DNA of 64,000 nt from positions 7,951,001-8,015,000 of the forward strand of contig NC_088308.1 in the NCBI RefSeq assembly GCF_910592395.1, in the 5' to 3' direction. Position 1 is the stretch's first letter, and each line of letters starts with the position of its first letter. This DNA is from Lineus longissimus (Eukaryota; Nemertea; Pilidiophora; Heteronemertea; Lineidae). The notes below the pieces were generated by a model that worked only from the letters and a program-made list of their open reading frames with translations, did not search any database and was not told where the DNA came from. This document shows, piece after piece, positions 21,701-34,429 of this stretch. A program made the position numbers and the translations under genes.

Positions 21701-24307
21701 GTGGATACAGTAGTACATATCATGCAACGACTGCTCATTGGAACCAGCATCTTTCAAACATTAATAACTTATTTGAAATACTTTGTTAGAACGAACGCCG
21801 AAGAATAAAATCTCCTCAAGATGGTGTCACCATTTAAAAACCCTACTCTATGCCAAGTACTAGTAGTTTCCTTCAGAGCCACCACCTTACCTGTCTGGAT
21901 CGCATTGCAGAGGAAATATTTTGACCCTGTTCCCATTAATTCTGACTACTATTGCTTCCTCTTCTTCTTGTGTAAAACACTTCAGCACTGTATTACAAAT
22001 GCCCTCGCGGAATCGCTGAAAAAGAGTGTTGGAATTGCGAAGATGATGCCTTCCATCTAATCGATAGTTTCTGGAAATTATGACATGTTCCAGGACCTAT
22101 AATTGGTCAATGACATTTAACGGTATGACCGTGTCTTAAAAGAGTCCGCGCGCTCATAGTTTGATTTCTGAAGCCATATCATTATCTACTTTTAGTAACC
22201 AACAAAATAAAAAGGATCGTAGTTGGAGTTGGAGCTCGTGGTTGGATTTGAAAAGTTCTAGTAGTTGGATGTTGAAAAGCCTGCAGTTCGATCTCAGATT
22301 TGGCTATACATATGTACTAGTTTTGGACTATAATATCACAGACTGCAATCATGATCCATCTGTGCACGGATTCGTGCTAGGTTCGTGATCTGTGCCAATG
22401 TCACCAGCCATCATTTTACCCTTAAGTATTAAACAAGGTTCAACTGACATAACAAAATTCTGACCTACCTCAATTGTTACGGTCTTGCCTTTCCATTGGG
22501 GCCTTACTGCCGAATTCAGACTTACCTCAATTGTTACGGTCTTGCCTTTCCATTGGGGCCTTACTGCCGTCACCAACTTTTCTAGAGCTCCATTCAAACC
22601 TACCTCACTTGTTATGGTCTTGCCTTTTCATTGGAGACATACTGCCGTCAGAACCTTTTCTAGAGCTCCATTTAGACCTACCTCACTTGTTATGGTCTTG
22701 CCTTTCCATTGGGGCCTTACTGCCGTCAGAACCTTTTCTAGAGCTCCATTCAGACCTATCTCACTTGTTATGGTCTTGCCTTTCCATTGGGGCCTTACTG
22801 CCGTCACCAACTTTTCTAGAGCTCCATTCAGACCTACCTCACTTGTTACGGTCTTGCCTTTCCATTGGAGACTCATACTGCCGTCAGAACCTTTTCTAGA
22901 GCTCCATTCAGACCTACCTCACTTGTTATGGTCTTGCCTTTCCATTGGGGCCTTATTGCCGTCAGCACCTTGTCTAGAGCTCCATTCAGACCTACCTCAC
23001 TTGTTATGGTCTTGCCTTTCCATTGGGGCCTTATTGCCGTCAGCACCTTTTCTAGAGCTCCATTCAGACCTACCTCACTTGTTATGGTCTTGCCTTTTCA
23101 TTGGAGACATACTGCCATCAGAACCTTTTCTAGAGCTCCATTCAGACCTACCTCACTTGTTATGGTCTTGTCTTTCCATTGGGGCCTTACTACCGTCAGC
23201 ACCTTTTCCAGAGCTCCATTCAGACCTACTTCACTTGTTATGGTCTTGCCTTTCTATTGGGGCCTTACTGCCGTCAGAACCTTTTCTAGAGCTCCATTCA
23301 GACCTACCTCACTTGTTATGGTCTTGCCTTTCCATTGGGGCCTTACTGCCGTCACCAACTTTTCTAGAGCTCCATTTAGACCTACCTCACTTGTTATGGT
23401 CTTGCCTTTCCATTGGGGCCTTTTTGTCGTCACCACCTTTTCTAGAGCACCATTCAGACCTACCTCACTTGTTATGGTCTTGCCTTTCCATTGGGGCCTT
23501 ATTGCCGTCACCACCTTTTCTAGAGCACCATTCAGACCTACCTCACTTGTTATGGTCTTGCCTTTCCATTGGGGCCTTATTGCCGTCACCACCTTTTCTA
23601 GAGCACCATGGTCCGCTGAAGTCTGGTCGATGAAGGCATCAATAAAAGGAATGTCTGAGATCACCGACATCCTCGGATGCAACTAGGAGAAAAGGAATAG
23701 AAAGTGCGTTTTACATTTAAATTCTTATGCCAACGCCGTTTATGTTCAGAAAAAAACTAGAACGATTCGAAAGATGGACCGCACTTGCAAAACCCAAAAG
23801 GGTTCATGGCGATCCGATGCGGTCATAATGTATGATATCCAATATTGTGGGATATTTACCAATGGTTCGTAAGAGGTTGGAATTATTCAGACAGCCCGAC
23901 GACCCTATCCCATATATTTTGGATTCCTTGATGTGAATGTGGTCTCATACACCGTTAAGACGGGGCAAAATGACTGGAATGCGTTCGCGTACCTCGCCTG
24001 CTCCATGCCAACTAACCGGCGGTGAACATTAATACTGCTCACGCTGGCAGAGAAAGAACGCAATCTCATGTATATACATGGAAAAGTGGAAGTAATATTA
24101 CAAGGTTTGTCTTGAAACCGAAGAATAACATTTTTTTTACAAAATGTGTAGCCTACATTACATACATACCGTATTCTTTTCATCCGTAAAGGTGGAAGCC
24201 ATCATTCTGTCAGGCCTTTGTACCAATGAATTTTGAGACTTACGCAGCTTTGCGAACACTGGCATATAATCTTCAGATATAGGCCTAGGCGATTCACCAG
24301 CCGTTTC
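18736..24307 (-). CDS. Choline/ethanolamine-kinase-like protein
   Basis: I rebuilt eight exons, all in phase: 24170-24307, 23542-23682, 21891-22015, 21414-21572, 20597-20752, 20031-20266, 19109-19266 and 18736-18903. They encode 426 residues plus a stop; any further 5' exon is unknown. Family features in order: ALEKVVTAIRPQWKG, RFREGICNTVL (like the EGITNKL loop), VVRINGN, VEELKVYQVF, NGICMEYIPG, then the Brenner-type motif FCHGDVNPTNIIF (H-x-D-x4-N) and AFVDYETAGFNYAAFE. The C-terminal exon has the helix FVFHWQIMFALNW. The family phosphorylates ethanolamine or choline in the cytosol. The usual DIxNHF after the DYE motif is ELARHIY here, so activity or substrate may differ. One intron is GC-AG, and one exon end is amplified into a minisatellite. 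Confidence 0.85.
19470..19875. repeat. Dispersed inverted-repeat element in kinase intron
   Basis: The left part (19470-19660: GTGTTTCCCC, GAAAAGTCATGGTCTC, GTTACACCGG) matches the element at 42000-42322. The right part (19660-19875) is itself an inverted repeat built from AAACAGG and CCTGTTTGGCAAGC words; arms near 19665-19705 and 19805-19850 pair (GGAGAGCCG with CGGCTCTCC). It lies in the intron between exons 20031-20266 and 19109-19266. Confidence 0.75.
20960..21021. other. Intronic hairpin
   Basis: The segment GAAGTTACAGTTTGAAA (20961-20977) pairs with TTTCAAACTGCAACTTC (21004-21020), 17 bp with one mismatch and a 26-base loop. A second inverted repeat, GTATGTCACATA and TATGTGACATAC, lies at 21046-21088. 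Both sit in one kinase-gene intron. The first has about the size of a microRNA precursor stem but could be a tiny palindromic repeat. Confidence 0.45.
21406..21416 (-). promoter_or_regulatory. GC-type splice donor
   Basis: The kinase exon 21414-21572 ends TTATTAG and is followed by GCAAGT, the strong consensus for GC-AG introns. Using the nearby GT instead (4 bp on, GTACATG) breaks the frame with the next exon. The GC donor joins AG to A, giving FIRTNMKELAKYH, which fits the family (LIARQLAKIH in relatives). Confidence 0.8.
22455..23635. repeat. 78-bp minisatellite made from an exon end plus its splice donor
   Basis: The phrase CTTGCCTTTCCATTGGGGCC occurs at 22484, 22541, 22619, 22697 and so on every 78 bp to 23557, about 15 copies. 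On the minus strand each unit encodes about 26 residues (GALEKVVTAIRPQWKG..TSE) and then a donor of the type GAG/GTAGGTCTG. The copy at 23542-23635 is continuous with the 5' part of the kinase exon 23542-23682, so the array is an amplified exon-intron junction. One unit near 23250 has a TAG in place of the Trp codon. Confidence 0.93.
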
Positions 24308-26305
24308 CTAGAGAAGCTTTTATGAACTGTTTTTCAAAGATAATCGATATAATGGTTATGTACATGTACGTGCATGCGCTATTTGTTCCGCTATATGGTA
24401 TTGCGGGACTTCCCATCCATCATTAGGCTAACGGTTTCACTGAATGCATTCTTGGTATCGATCTGTGTAACATTTTTCTAAAACATTCTAAAATACCTTG
24501 GTAACATCTTGACATGGGCCTATCGACTCACATATCGTTATTTTTAATGTAAAAAGGCATTTGGCATTATGCCGTATTTGGCAACACGTACAGCAACCAA
24601 AACTGTTTAATTGATTAAATCGAAATAAAAAAAAGTATAGGTATTGGTCTCGCTTAATGACATCAGTTTCTGTTACGGTATTGCAGGGATTTCCCATCAG
24701 GATAAGCATCCTGGTTTCACTGATTCTTTGCCGCGTACATGTATAAATTATTCAATTAGAGAAGGGAAATGTAACGTCGTCAAGTGGGTCTATCAGAGAA
24801 GAGGGAATGTTATGGCATAATGGCCAAACCAGGGAAGGAGGAATGTTATGGCATTATGACCATTAATCAGCGAATGTAACGGCATCAGGAGCATCTATCA
24901 GAGAAGGAGGAATGTAATGGCATCAAGACTGTATGAATTTATCTGGGAAAGGCTAATGTAATGGCACAATGATCATCTATCTGGGGAGGACTGTACACGG
25001 GATCAAGACACCTGTGAAGAGGGAATGTAATGGGGCTAGAATTGTACGACCTTTACATGTACCTTATATCGACCGCGAAAATGAATGCATTCGTACATGT
25101 ATATAAATCACCTTTGCATATGTTGATCAATGGATCAAAATGGTTAGCGCTCAAACTCTTTCATCAAAATCTTCGGCAGTTTGAATGTAAATCTCATTGT
25201 GGCATCTGTATATAGCACAAGGCGGGAAATGTTTCACCTTTCTGGTCAAAGTGCAAAAATCGAAAAGCACAGTTCAGGCTTTATCTGAATACAATAGACT
25301 TGCGAAGCACACGTGAAGACCTCTTAAATACATGCCGTGCCGAAATGCAAGCAAAATTTCAATCCGAACAATCCCTTTCATTCTCACGTATAAAGACATC
25401 GATATAAATCTATTTGATTTATTTAAATTTGCTCTGTGAGTTATTGCAAATTGCACAAAAGACTGAAAGCTTGGCTTTTTAACTTGAAAAGTTCAACGAA
25501 TATTGTAGGTAAGGAGGTGAACGATACATAGATATATGACTTAGTGAGAGGCTATTCAGTTGTAAACATAAACACGGTTGATCCGCGAAAGCTGCTGAGG
25601 GCCAATCCAAGTCTGTTACATTTGCCGAATAAATTCGGTGTATGTATGCAGCTAGAGGAAGAGGAGCTCGGTCGATCTTTCTGCGCTGAGTGGACACGAG
25701 GATTATGTCACGAATACAAGTCGACGGTAGGCGTAGTTTAAGAGTTGACCAAGGTACTGCTATTTTGGCGATCACTTGAACTCCTTAAGCAATTAGAACT
25801 GCTTAAAAATGAAGTGAATGTCCTTATTTAAAACCTGGGAGGCTGTTCTGTGGAAAACTAAGAACAGCCTAGCTACCACCCTGGAAATTGGCACTCACTT
25901 CGTTTTGGATGAGCTCTAGTTGCTTTTAGATTAAGTCCTAACCAAAATGGTGGTGCCTATGGTCAACCCTTAACAGATTGATTGATGTGAATCCCCTCAC
26001 CTCCCTGCCCCAAACGACAGGCTCTGCGGAAAAGACCAGTTGGTATTATAATGATGAAACGGCTTGCTATTGAGTATTATCCTTTAGTTCCGATACCGAG
26101 CAAAAGTAGGATTCGGAAACGTCGCTTTTTGCTAGAAGCTTCAAACTCGCTCGGGTTATTAAATAGCTCTGTGAACGGGAATGACCGTGCCAGGACTCTT
26201 TCAAGAAGCTGGGCATCACACTATATTCATACGAGTGAAATATGCACTTGTAGCTTGGTTATGTTCACATTTGAGTTTGAACTTTCATTATGATTTTTCC
26301 AACAG
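24308..26305. other. Region between kinase and Death-domain genes
   Basis: The two genes point away from each other here, so their missing 5' exons and promoters should lie in this stretch, but I cannot identify them. Degenerate tandem copies of GAGGAATGTTATGGCAT-like words occur at about 24760-25030. A diverged pair of ~65-bp segments (GGTATTGCGGGACTTCCCAT and GGTATTGCAGGGATTTCCCA) occurs at about 24394 and 24670. Confidence 0.45.
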
Positions 26306-28712
26306 ATCATCACAAGGCATTTGCTGCCTCGGCCCCACTCCTCACCAACCACTGGAGGACTTTGCTCAAGAAGCTTGGCGTGACCCAAACAGATATCCAG
26401 GAGGTCGCCAACTTACATCGACACAGGCGGCCTGACGAAGTGGTGCACCAAGCGTTGATTAAATGGCAGGAAATAATCATGGAAGATGCCACCCTCGATA
26501 CTCTCATAAATGTCTTAAATGAAATGAATCTGGTGGACGCAGCAGGTAAACCGAATTTTATCCTTGAAAACATATCGATTGGGCAGGATACGATGCCTAT
26601 ACACTTACATCATGGTGACTTATATAGGTGACGAACATGAGAAGCACAACTGTTTAAGGGATCAAATCTGACATGCTCTTTTGTTTTAAATGACGATAAA
26701 GATGGGACTCCATCTCAGCAGCCAGGTTCTCTGTACATTTTACGTTCATTTTAGTAACAATTATTTCTCTCTCGATGGATTTCACTTTTTCATGTGGAGG
26801 TTTTTTTCGATTCGGTTAGTGTGCACTTACACAGATGATACACATTGAGCTAGCTAGTGGTTCAACTGCAGGTAGTTATGCGAATATTGTGTTTCAGAAA
26901 CGGTCCGCTTACACAAGAAGCAGCAGGAGAAACCATCTGTCGTCATCGAACGTATGGAACATGTGCAAAAAGGAGATGCGAGAAACTTCATGGCCCAGGT
27001 TGACCGGGATACTCGACTCAAGGAACAGCCCATGCCAGAGCCTGAAGCTCTGCCCCTGCCGATGACGAGGCAGAGAGGTATATATCATGTTTACATGTAC
27101 ATTCTGTCCCTCGAGTCTGGACATCTGTCGATTTCCGAGAGCAAAATTACCTTCCTAACCTGAAAATAGAACCTACTGATTGGCGTGCTGAGTATGAGTG
27201 GGCCGAGGATGCAGAATTCATTGAAACGACCAGAAATAACCCCATAATTACATGTATGAGCTTTCGGGAATCCCTAAATCTGGTAATAAATTACAGATAT
27301 GATGATGAACAGAATCCGTTTTAATAACCCGAGCACTGGTAGCTAGAATCAGTCCATAATGACACTCTCAAGCCAAATTTAGTGAGTTGATACGGGTGTA
27401 TTCTATTGTGTATTCTTACCTTCAAGTGATCAGTTCCAAATGTTATTTTGCAGATGCAAGTCCTGTGTTTGACCCGTCCTTGTTATCACCGCACTACAGA
27501 CCCAGCCAGCGCGACAGACCCAGCCAGCGCGACACACCCCGCCATCGCGGTATCGACATGATCAGCATATCCACAGCGATTGACATACCCACGGAGAGGA
27601 TCCGAGGAAACTTTGGCTCCATTGTGCCAAGAGTACGAAGCGCAGAAACTTCAATACTTCCTGCACCCAGTACAATTGGCTCCAGTGCCAGTCACTACCA
27701 AGTACAACATGCACCCATGTTGTCGTATAGCGAAATAGGCACACCCATATCTGTAAGGACTCTCCAAGTTCGTGGGACCCCGCCGGCTGAGGAGGAACCG
27801 GTCAAAATCTTCGATTATAACTATGTTTCGTCTCTCATCTCACCTCTTCAGCAGTTCAAACGAGAGCCCCGGTATGGCGGCATCACCTTTCTTGAAGACA
27901 GCAGCATTGCTCTTCTCGACAAGGCCAACTCGCAGATCGAGATTCACGAATGTCAGAGAATATTCGACGGGAAGAGGTTTGCATTTCGGCGGGCGTTTAA
28001 GATCCCCCAAGGCAGGAATTCAAAACTTAGTGGCATTGCTGCTCATCAGAATGTGATAATTGTGTTGGATGTTGGCGACCGGTGCCTCAAGTTCTTCACC
28101 GCAAAAGGACAACAAGCTGGCTCGATAAAGTTTCGCCACCAACCAAAATGTATCGCGTTGAGAGACAGCAGAGCTGCGATTGCATTCTGGAACCCAAATG
28201 TCAAAAGGGGCAGCATTGTAACCTACAGGGTTAATATCAAAACGGACAAAACAGGCCAGAAGACATTCTCCTTGTTTTTGCCGAACTCAATTGCTGGTGT
28301 GACTAACAACTATTCGGATATCGCAATAACGGAGGAGCAAGAAGTGGTGTCAATGACAGTGGATGGACGCTTGGTCTTATTCGGGTTCAAATCTCAGCTC
28401 TCTTCGACCTACGTCTGTCAGGCGGTTGCAGACTGCACTGATCTGCGCTGTGTCCGCTATTCAAAAGATGGTGTACTTGTCTGTAATGGCTACAGGGATA
28501 CTTTAACTCAGATTCCTTTGACAGGGAAGGACCCTTCCCGGGCTTTTGATACCAAGAACAGCCGCCCAATCCTCAATGAAGAGGATGGCATCAATGGTGT
28601 GAAAGGATTCGCAGTCTTTGAGAAAGACAATGATATTGCTGTTATAAACAATTTTGGGAGCCAGGTTCATATGTATGGCAATAGAAAGATTGAGTACAAG
28701 GAAAAACAATAG
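26306..28712 (+). CDS. Death-domain protein with beta-propeller-like C-terminus (5' partial)
   Basis: Three exons join in phase: 26306-26545, 26898-27077 and 27454-28712. They give about 558 residues ending at a stop; the first exon begins in phase 1, so at least one 5' exon is missing. Exon 1 is a Death domain (NHWRTLLKKLGVTQTDI ... VVHQALIKWQEI ... TLDTLINVLNEMNLVDAA). Exon 2 is a charged linker. Exon 3 starts with a Ser/Pro/Arg-rich stretch. From about residue 260 of the visible part it then has at least five blade-like repeats ending in hydrophobic strands (GITFLEDSSIALLDKANSQI, GIAAHQNVIIVLDVGDRCLK, GFAVFEKDNDIAVINN), resembling NHL or TRIM-type propellers. There is no RING, B-box or transmembrane segment. 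Death domains mediate homotypic signalling contacts, so a cytosolic adaptor in immunity or cell death is a reasonable inference only. Confidence 0.8.
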
Positions 28713-29852
28713 CGTAAGAATTCACCCTAAGACTGATTTTGACCTAGTTGTTATCGGAACTTTGATAATAAGAAAAACCGATCTCCTCTATCCAATTAAC
28801 AAAAAAGGTGCGCTGTTATCAAGAAATTTACGCTATTTGTCTGCCTCTATTGAATTACCTTCAACATTCGCTGAGTTCCGAAAGCAGACTTTGACCGGAA
28901 CTATAACCCTAAGTTACAGGCCTTCAGTCCGTCAACGCGCGATGGGGACGAACGCTTTTTTCCAGGATGATATTTGAGACTGATTGAAAGTGTTTTCCAG
29001 GGTGATTTTTGAGACTGATAGAAAACCTGTCATTATAACAATTGCACTATAGGATTATTATCAGGTTGAGTAATACAATGACATTATTATAAGTCGTATT
29101 CCGCAAGACTATTGTAGGATGACTTTTATTCAAGGAGAACTTGTATTTCCATCACATTGGTATTGTAAACCGGCACATTTTTCGCGAGTGCATTTTTTAC
29201 AATTTCGAAAATAACAATCGCGAAAATATATCTTTCTAAACGAAAAACGACGGCAAGAATATTTGGCGTTTTCAGAAGCCAGGCAATTTGGAGCTTGGAA
29301 AGTTTCAATAAATATCTTTAATCGTGTTCTCCATCAAATTCATAAAGCGCTTCAGGTTTGGACCTACGTTTAAGCACTAATCGGTCTCGGATTTAGTACA
29401 GATTGAGACCCGCCAGTGCGGTTTCAATTCCATAAACTTACGTTTGGCGACATCACTGACCCTCTTTAGTGGCCCTATAATATAAACGACATGTATGACG
29501 AAAGAATATGTATGGACAAACGCTGCGTGCTGCTGTGCGTCGACCAATTTTTTTTGCTGTAAATGAAAAGAATTAAAATTACTTGACAATTGTTTTTATT
29601 CGTATTGTAGATGAACATTGTTTTGCAGACGCACCGAAGGCTGCAATGTATAAATCAAATGCTACTATGAGCAAATTTTCAGTCCAAGACAAGCACATTT
29701 CCATTTTCTGAACGGACTTTCGTCTCAAGTTTGTCTCTATACCAAATGACCAATATGGGCCTCCCACGGGATTAAACCGGACTGCAGAATCCACAAAGTA
29801 ATGCTGTTTAACCGAATTTCCATTCAAATGTATAACTAGACAATTATTTCAA
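28713..29852. other. Convergent 3' flanks
   Basis: The Death-domain gene (plus) and Dmbx (minus) end toward each other. AATAAA at 29307-29312 (plus) and TTTATT at 29595-29600 (minus AATAAA) are plausible polyadenylation signals for the two genes respectively. No other gene is seen. Confidence 0.5.
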
Positions 29853-32800
29853 TCAGTTCTTCATTTGCGACAAAGAAGCTTCGTGTTGCCTAGCGCGCAT
29901 GCGCAAACTTTCGATACTAGTGTTCATAGCGTCATCTTTTACTGCGCTTGATGTAATGGTTGCGTTGTCTCCATTTGACATCCTCGTCGCTGAAGGTGAA
30001 TCGCCAGGGTTTTTGGTGGTTCGACTCGTAGTATATAGATGGGGTTGCATTTGAGCAATGTAATGCTGCCATGCGATTTGCTGCATTTGAGTGGAATACT
30101 GAAGTGCGGCGGCAGGATTTGAACACATTGGATGATAGGGCAGTGGCAGCTGAGGTAAATCTCCTGGACCGTAGTTGAGGCTGACATCTTGATGACGCAG
30201 CGGGAACATTCCAGGAGCCCAGTATGGCGGCAGGAGGCCAGGGTGCGTTGGTCTGGCAGGAGAGGAGCGACCTGAAAGAACAGAGAGAAAACTTTAGAGG
30301 TACATGTAGATACTTGACAGCAGTGACACAGTTCTCTGGCTGCAAGCTCAGTTGGTGATGCACCGCAAAAAAGGGGAGTGTTTTGTAATGTCCAGACCAT
30401 TGGTTTTCCGCCTTATGACGTCACATGGGAAGAACCACGGACCTATGTACATTGTACCTGATATTCTTGTTCATAAAATGAATAAATAAACTCCTAACTA
30501 AATTGTATCTACTTAAACTCCCGCGTAACCAAGTCTATGCCATAAGTCAGTTGGGGAGTCACAGTACCGATAGACATATGCGAGATGTATATCGTCTGAC
30601 TTCCATCCTTTCAATTCCTCCGTTTTGTGGAGATATGCGATCGTCATACCCCAGTCTCATGTACATAGTTTTAGTGCATTAGTGCACGTAACTTATTTTT
30701 TGATTTTTTGCTGGATCAGTACAGATTGGCTTTGATTAAGGATAACTATAATTCTTCCAACCATGCGCCAACATGTCGGTCTACCGGCGCTTCTCCTGAT
30801 CATAAGCGACTGAGGTTAGCAATATCTAGCCATTGGGTCGGCGGTGAAAGGAGGAGACTTTAGGATTGATGTTCACCGCCGTGAAGTCGGCATGTGCGCC
30901 ATGTGCATGGACATACCTTTGTTTCTGTCCCCGAGAAGACTTTCTATTCTCCAGATACCATCCCTATTGGGCTCGACTGGGCAAGCAGGGGGACTGTCTT
31001 CAGTTAGACCATTACTCTCACTAGCATAGGAAACATCTGAAACGAGTATTTTTTGTATTATTGTCATGAACAAAGCCTATGTCCAGTATTTTTCAATACC
31101 CAATTTAAAAGCAAGATCACTTTTTGGACAGTTAGTTTAGTGATGCATTTCATGAATGCATATCTTTTATGACAAAATAAGACTTACCCACCCTTTTTTA
31201 GGGTGCCCGAGAGAAACGTCACAGAACCTCCATGTATACATGTCAGCCTTCCCCCTCAAAATTAATATTACCATCAGTTGATTTCAAGACGCGGGGAAGC
31301 ATTTCTGAGCCTTCTAACTAAACTCACCAGCCATGCCATCCTCTTTGCTATCGTCTATATTGCCGGCTGAACCACTTGCTTCCTGTGACATTTGACTTTC
31401 ATCGTCTCCATTATCGTCATCCCCTTGTTCAGAACCAGATTTTGATCCGTCCGATTCCTCCGCTTTGCTTTCCGCAGAACCGCTAGTTGTCGCTGCAGGC
31501 AGTTGGTCGTGTCGAAGTGCTTTTTGTTTCTTTCGGTACTTTGCTCGACGGTTTTTGAACCACACCTTTAAAAGATAATGTTGATATTTACCGAGCTGCA
31601 TAGTGAGGATCAGTGAGATTGAGAAGACTCACCGAAAACCGAAAGGCTGGTACTGATTCGCCTTACGTTGACAAATGTCAATAAATGTAAAGATACTGAG
31701 CAAAGCGGCTCCAAAATAAGCGCGAGAGGAGGCTCCTTTTAAAAAAAAGACAGAGACTCGAAAGCTAAAACGTATTTTTGGAAAACGCCTCTCCCTTCTG
31801 GAAATCCAGGCTGACTAGAACAACTTCTAAATGTTTCTTTTTATATACATGTACAACAAACGAACACGTAGCCCTATAGACAACGGAGAGAACACTGGCG
31901 AATGTGGACTCAAATGATACTCGATAAAATGATTATCTTCCAAAATATGCTCACCGTTCGAAAAAAGTGTTTTATTTCGGCGGATTCTGCTAGTTTCTGA
32001 TGCGTTTTGGAGCAAGCCCGCGCGTTGGTTATTTTGCCCTTTAAAATCGTCTACTGACCTGTATCCTTGCCTCTGGCAGGTTCGTCATCATAGCCAGTCG
32101 CTCCCTCATCACCACGTCAGGGTAGTGCGTCTTGGAGAAAGTTTTCTCCAGGGCGGCCAGTTGTTGGTTCGTAAACGCTGTCCTGCTTCTTCTCTGCTTC
32201 CGGTGTACGCCGTAACGCGCTTCTAGGATAATATCTGAGAAGAAAGATCAAGTCTTAAAAACGTTTCTGTGATTGTGTCTGTTTCCATGCACACGATCAA
32301 GTAAAGTACATGTAATTTGTTTGAACCGTTTGAAGTATCAGATGACATCACGATCTTATATTTACGAAAAAACCGCTTAGTTCTTGACCGCTAGCTTAAG
32401 TCTCTCTCGTGACTCGAGTTCTCGATTCATTGGGGTTAAAGGAACTCCGCCCTGGCGGGGGTCTGTAGGAAAATAGAGACCTTGAGGGAAGCTAGAAGGC
32501 AGGGCCAAACCTGAGGGGTTTTGCCCGTAGGTTTTGGGCGGAGCGTGCCACCCGACGGTCTCGATTGTAGTACTGAGATCAGCAGTGCGCCGCGGTCGTA
32601 ATTTCAATCCTAACACATAAATTTTCATAGTTGTGCGCACAAAGCATATTGAAAGCTCTCTTTGACCGTGACATCGTTCCGTCTTAACCTGCACAACTCA
32701 TGTGCGCAGATCGCGCAGTTGCTTTGCGATCGCAAACTCATAAGACCGCTACCGCAAAAACGAGGCACTGTGTAAAATGTATGCAAATCAATGCTACAAT

Positions 32801-33167
32801 ACAATCGAGGTGTGTTGGAATCCGTATTCACATCACTTCTTTCACCCGTCTCCTGAATCCTATTATTTCTCTCTTTTTCCCACTTGCTGCGATGCCATTC
32901 AAATCAGTACTCTAGTCTGAGGATCGCGCCGTCGCGACTAACCTAATTCCAAATAAAATATTTCCAAAGACCACTCTTCTTACCTGCTAGTCTTTCGGCA
33001 AGTGTCAGTGACGTCCCCGGCTGCATGAAGGGGTTAGAGGTTGCTGGCATCATGTGCGATCCATTCGGTAGAACCGACTGTAGCGAGCCAAGCGCCGACT
33101 GCCCGGGGATGTTCGGGTTAGGCATGTGAGCAGGGGGTGGAAGGATATAGTTTCTGTAGTGCTGCAT
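29853..33167 (-). CDS. dmbx: Dmbx paired-like homeobox transcription factor
   Basis: Five coding exons: 32984-33167, 32059-32234, 31328-31565, 30917-31036 and 29853-30271. All are GT-AG and in phase, encoding 378 residues, the usual DMBX length. It begins MQHY and has the Dmbx-typical [17 protein letters not shown] before the homeodomain (residues ~75-134, RRSRTAFT ... [15 protein letters not shown]). Homeodomain position 50 is Lys, as in Otx/Gsc-type factors that prefer TAATCC sites. The intron between positions 46 and 47 is typical of paired-class genes. An acidic Ser-rich stretch follows, and the C-terminus has an OAR motif ([16 protein letters not shown]). A splice acceptor (TCTCATTCAG) nine bases before the ATG implies a separate 5' UTR exon. 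Dmbx genes act in the nucleus in anterior neural and sensory patterning. Confidence 0.97.
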
Positions 33168-34429
33168 TTTGATATCTGAATGAGAAGAGGTGTTTGATAA
33201 AGAACTTCACATTCAAAAATTGCAAGGAATGAAACTGTTTAAGAGTAGAAGTAGTCTTCTGTCCGCCATGTTTTTTGATACATATACGCCCTCCAATGTT
33301 TCCTGTAAAGAAGAAGAGAAGTTTTGGGATTTATACGCTCTTCAACAGCGTTTATTTTCATATACACGTACATTGTTCTTGGCTCCACTCCCGCAAGCCA
33401 TAAGTCTTGGTGTCAGTCGTTGGTGCAGAATGAGTGTACGTGCACATTGCTTCATCGAGACGGACGTCGCTCTCGGCACTGATCATGACTCCCTGCCATC
33501 GAAACTCACGAACACAACAAGTAATCAATCCAAGTTTACCCATGACATCGCATTTTCTCTCGGCTTGTTGACTAACCGGCCTAGTGTTTCTAATCGGAGT
33601 AATTCGTGTCTTAATCAACCGAAAAGCCCTTCACCCAGTGTGTGGACTAAACTGTAATTGAAAACAACATCTCTTCTCTCGGATATTGCATGTTTGATCG
33701 GACCCCTTAGCTCTAATATCTTGTTACGTCCGTGTCTATTTGCCGACGATTCTCTGGGCCCGCTATCGCCCGATGCGAGATTGCGCATTGTCACTGACTC
33801 GAGTCTCATCGGCTCAATTGCGCGCAAATTAAGATTTGATAGGAGGTATTCAGCGCGAACAAACATCCAGGAGAATAAAGGAAAAGCTTTCACTGTTGTC
33901 AATAGGATCGGGTCAACTGCACAATTGGAAGAACGTGATAAAGCGACTCTCAACTCAAAAACCCATTAAGCCATTTTAGGCAGTATTTGAAGGGTATAAT
34001 CTATTTAAACGCTTGTTACCATTCAACGGAACTGGGGACAAGATAATTTCTAATGTCAAATAAATCTTCCGCACGTGAGAGAGAGCTAAAATAGCCGATC
34101 ACCTTAACACCTGTGTTATTAATGTCAAGAGTAATCAAATATCAAGTCGATTATCGTAAATCCACCAATCTTATTAATTAATCTGGATTTAATTTGGTAG
34201 TATGTAATTGTAATTTTTGTGAGAGCGATTGCGATTTCAAGAGAATGTAAAAAAGCACACGCAATGATTTCCATTGTCATTGAATATTTTTACAAAGACT
34301 TAAAGGTCAAGTTCGTTCGTTGAAGATTTGAAAATGAGTTTCAGATTTTTCAATCATGTAAAAATTGAATAAAGATTCAACAACAGTTCTAAGCTGACCG
34401 ATAAGGAAACACACATTACAGCGTACCTT

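Noticed and set aside
22485-23686. Plus-strand open frames of 382 and 273 codons
   Set aside because: They are antisense readings of the 78-bp minisatellite; the minus strand carries the kinase exon.
33190-33657. 155-codon plus-strand frame upstream of Dmbx
   Set aside because: No domain, no splice context, and composition like surrounding non-coding DNA.
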